Part shown: piece after piece, positions 4,293-5,465 of the stretch | Layout of the letters: each line of letters opens with the position of its first letter | How positions within the stretch are numbered: the first letter of the stretch is position 1 | From: Rhodospirillales bacterium | GTDB lineage: Bacteria; Pseudomonadota; Alphaproteobacteria; SMXQ01 | Length of the DNA stretch: 5,465 nucleotides | Reading direction: 5' to 3' | Assembly: GCA_024638585.1 (NCBI GenBank) | Contig: JAHEKA010000190.1 | Span: 1-5,465 of the forward strand | Made by a program: the position numbers and the translations under genes | The notes under the pieces: generated by a model | What the model saw: only the letters and a program-made list of their open reading frames with translations | Database searches by the model: none | What the model was told of the DNA's origin: nothing

Positions 4293-5465
4293 TCAGGCGA
4301 TAGCCTTGAGGTGGGACACCCCTTGCAGGTCCACAGAAACCAGGCGCGAGACGCCGCGTTCGGGCATCGTTACGCCGAACAACCGGTCCATCCGCGCCAT
4401 GGTGGTGCGATGGTGGGTGACCAGCAGGAAGCGGGTGCTGCTTTCGTGCGCGATCTGTTCCACCAGGGCGCAGAAGCGCATGACGTTGGTATCGTCCAGC
4501 GGCGCGTCGACCTCGTCCAGCACACAGATGGGCGCGGGGTTGGTCAGGAACACGGCAAACAAAAGCGCGATGGTGGTGAGCGCCTTTTCCCCGCCCGACA
4601 GCAGCGACAGCACCTGCAGCCGCTTGCCCGGCGGGCTCGCCATAATCTCAAGGCCGGCTTCCAGGGGATCATCGGATTCGGTCAGCTCCAGATGGGCCCG
4701 TCCGCCGCCGAACAGCTTGGTGAACAACTCCTGGAAGTGGGTGTTGACCTCCTCGAAGGCGGCGACGAACCGGGTGCGGCCCTCTCGGTTGAGCTCGCTG
4801 ATGCCATGGCGCAGCCGGGCGATGGCCTTGATCAGGTCATCGCGCTCGGCTTCCATGGAGGCGATCTGCTCGCTCAATTCCTCGGCCTCCTGCTGGGCCC
4901 GCAGATTGACCGGCCCCATATTGTCCCGTTCGCGCACCAGGCGCTCGAAGCGGCGTTCGGCGGCTTCCGTCTCCGGCGGGGCCTCGGGATCGATGCCGCC
5001 GATCTCGATCAGCTCAACGGGCTGCGCTTCGAGGCGCTCTGAGATGCGCTCTCGCAGGGTCGATATGGTCTGGTCGGCCTGCTCCACCGCACCCTCGGCC
5101 CGCACCCGGTCTTCCCGCGCCGTGGCCAGGCGGTGCTCCTCTTCCTTCAGCGCCTGGTCGGCCTCGCGCAGGGCGGTTTCGGCGACGGCCAGGGCATCGG
5201 CCGCTGTTCCGCGGGTTGCCTCCGCGGCCTCGACCTTGTCGGCCAAGCCCATGCGCTCCGTCTGGATGGCGGCGGGGCGTTCCGACAGGGCCGAGATTTC
5301 CTCGCCGATGGTGGTCCGCCTCTTGGCGAGCTCCTCGAGCGTTGCTTCTGCGGTGGCCGCCCGTTCGGACCAGGAAGCGTGCTCCTCATTGATGTCTGCG
5401 AGCCGCTGGATCCGGGCCGCGGCTTCCCGCGCCAACAGGTCGTAGGCGCGCTGGCGTTCGGCCAG
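4293..5465 (-). CDS. smc: Chromosome segregation protein SMC, C-terminal third (5'-truncated)
   Basis: SMC is the ATPase of the bacterial condensin complex (with ScpA and ScpB) that organises and segregates the chromosome. The frame runs off the window edge; 390 residues are visible out of an expected 1,150 or so, and the true start lies beyond 5465. Residues 1-225 of the fragment are charged coiled coil and include the conserved MGPVNLRA segment (about 183-190). The C-terminal half of the ATPase head follows: signature LLSGGEKAL (about 288-296), Walker B ICVLDE with Asp317-Glu318, D-loop APLDD (about 321-325), and H-loop VTHHRTTM with His351/352. It ends with the family-typical RLFGVTMPERGVSRLVSVDL. 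All catalytic elements present in this half look intact. It is upstream of, and on the same strand as, atpI; no strong terminator lies between them, so some read-through into the atp operon is possible. Confidence 0.96.
   Translation of the reverse strand: MAERQRAYDLLAREAAARIQRLADINEEHASWSERAATAEATLEELAKRRTTIGEEISALSERPAAIQTERMGLADKVEAAEATRGTAADALAVAETALREADQALKEEEHRLATAREDRVRAEGAVEQADQTISTLRERISERLEAQPVELIEIGGIDPEAPPETEAAERRFERLVRERDNMGPVNLRAQQEAEELSEQIASMEAERDDLIKAIARLRHGISELNREGRTRFVAAFEEVNTHFQELFTKLFGGGRAHLELTESDDPLEAGLEIMASPPGKRLQVLSLLSGGEKALTTIALLFAVFLTNPAPICVLDEVDAPLDDTNVMRFCALVEQIAHESSTRFLLVTHHRTTMARMDRLFGVTMPERGVSRLVSVDLQGVSHLKAIA

Noticed and set aside
4306..5445. 379-codon open frame antisense to smc
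   Set aside because: Its product is extremely rich in Ser, Arg and Ala with no family features, while the minus strand encodes clear SMC motifs; it is a GC-driven shadow.
1..5465. Undescribed system, mobile element, CRISPR array, tRNA or other RNA gene
   Set aside because: Nearly all of the window is accounted for by conserved core genes in tight arrangement; no array-like repeats, transposase, tRNA-like folds or atypical composition were seen.

Overview
The window looks like chromosomal DNA of a GC-rich alphaproteobacterium, probably of the Rhodospirillales type. This rests on gene order and on the style of the protein sequences: F0 genes separate from F1, paired b and b' subunits, a two-subunit type GcvPB, and an SMC C-terminus with the DAPLDD form of the D-loop. 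No database search was possible, so the taxonomic placement is inference.

Layout. Positions 1-1148 (+) hold the last ~381 codons of gcvPB, glycine dehydrogenase subunit 2 of the glycine cleavage system. It converges, with an 8-base gap, on a block in which every gene is on the minus strand. Read in the direction of transcription, that block is: the 3' third of smc (5465-4293), a 184-base intergenic region with a candidate promoter, atpI (4108-3701), atpB/subunit a (3641-2919), atpE/subunit c (2857-2633), atpF'/subunit b' (2590-2099), atpF/subunit b (2102-1566, overlapping b' by 4 bases) and a 104-codon gene for an unrecognised small two-helix membrane protein (1471-1157).

How it works together. 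atpI-atpB-atpE-atpF'-atpF is a complete membrane (F0) sector: assembly factor, proton channel subunit a, c-ring subunit and a heterodimeric b/b' stalk. Short gaps and the ATGA overlap indicate an operon. The F1 genes are not here and must lie elsewhere. Ion-site residues point to proton rather than sodium coupling. The small membrane gene follows atpF after a 94-base gap that contains a hairpin; it has a strong ribosome binding site and may be the last gene of the operon. smc is a chromosome-organisation gene that simply lies upstream on the same strand. gcvPB belongs to one-carbon metabolism and is unrelated.

This is mostly ordinary core genome. I see no mobile element, CRISPR array, RNA gene, or evidence of an undescribed defence or biosynthetic system. 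The items most worth a second look are the small membrane protein downstream of atpF, an imperfect 14-base direct repeat flanking the candidate atp promoter, and hairpins in the intergenic gaps of the F0 operon.
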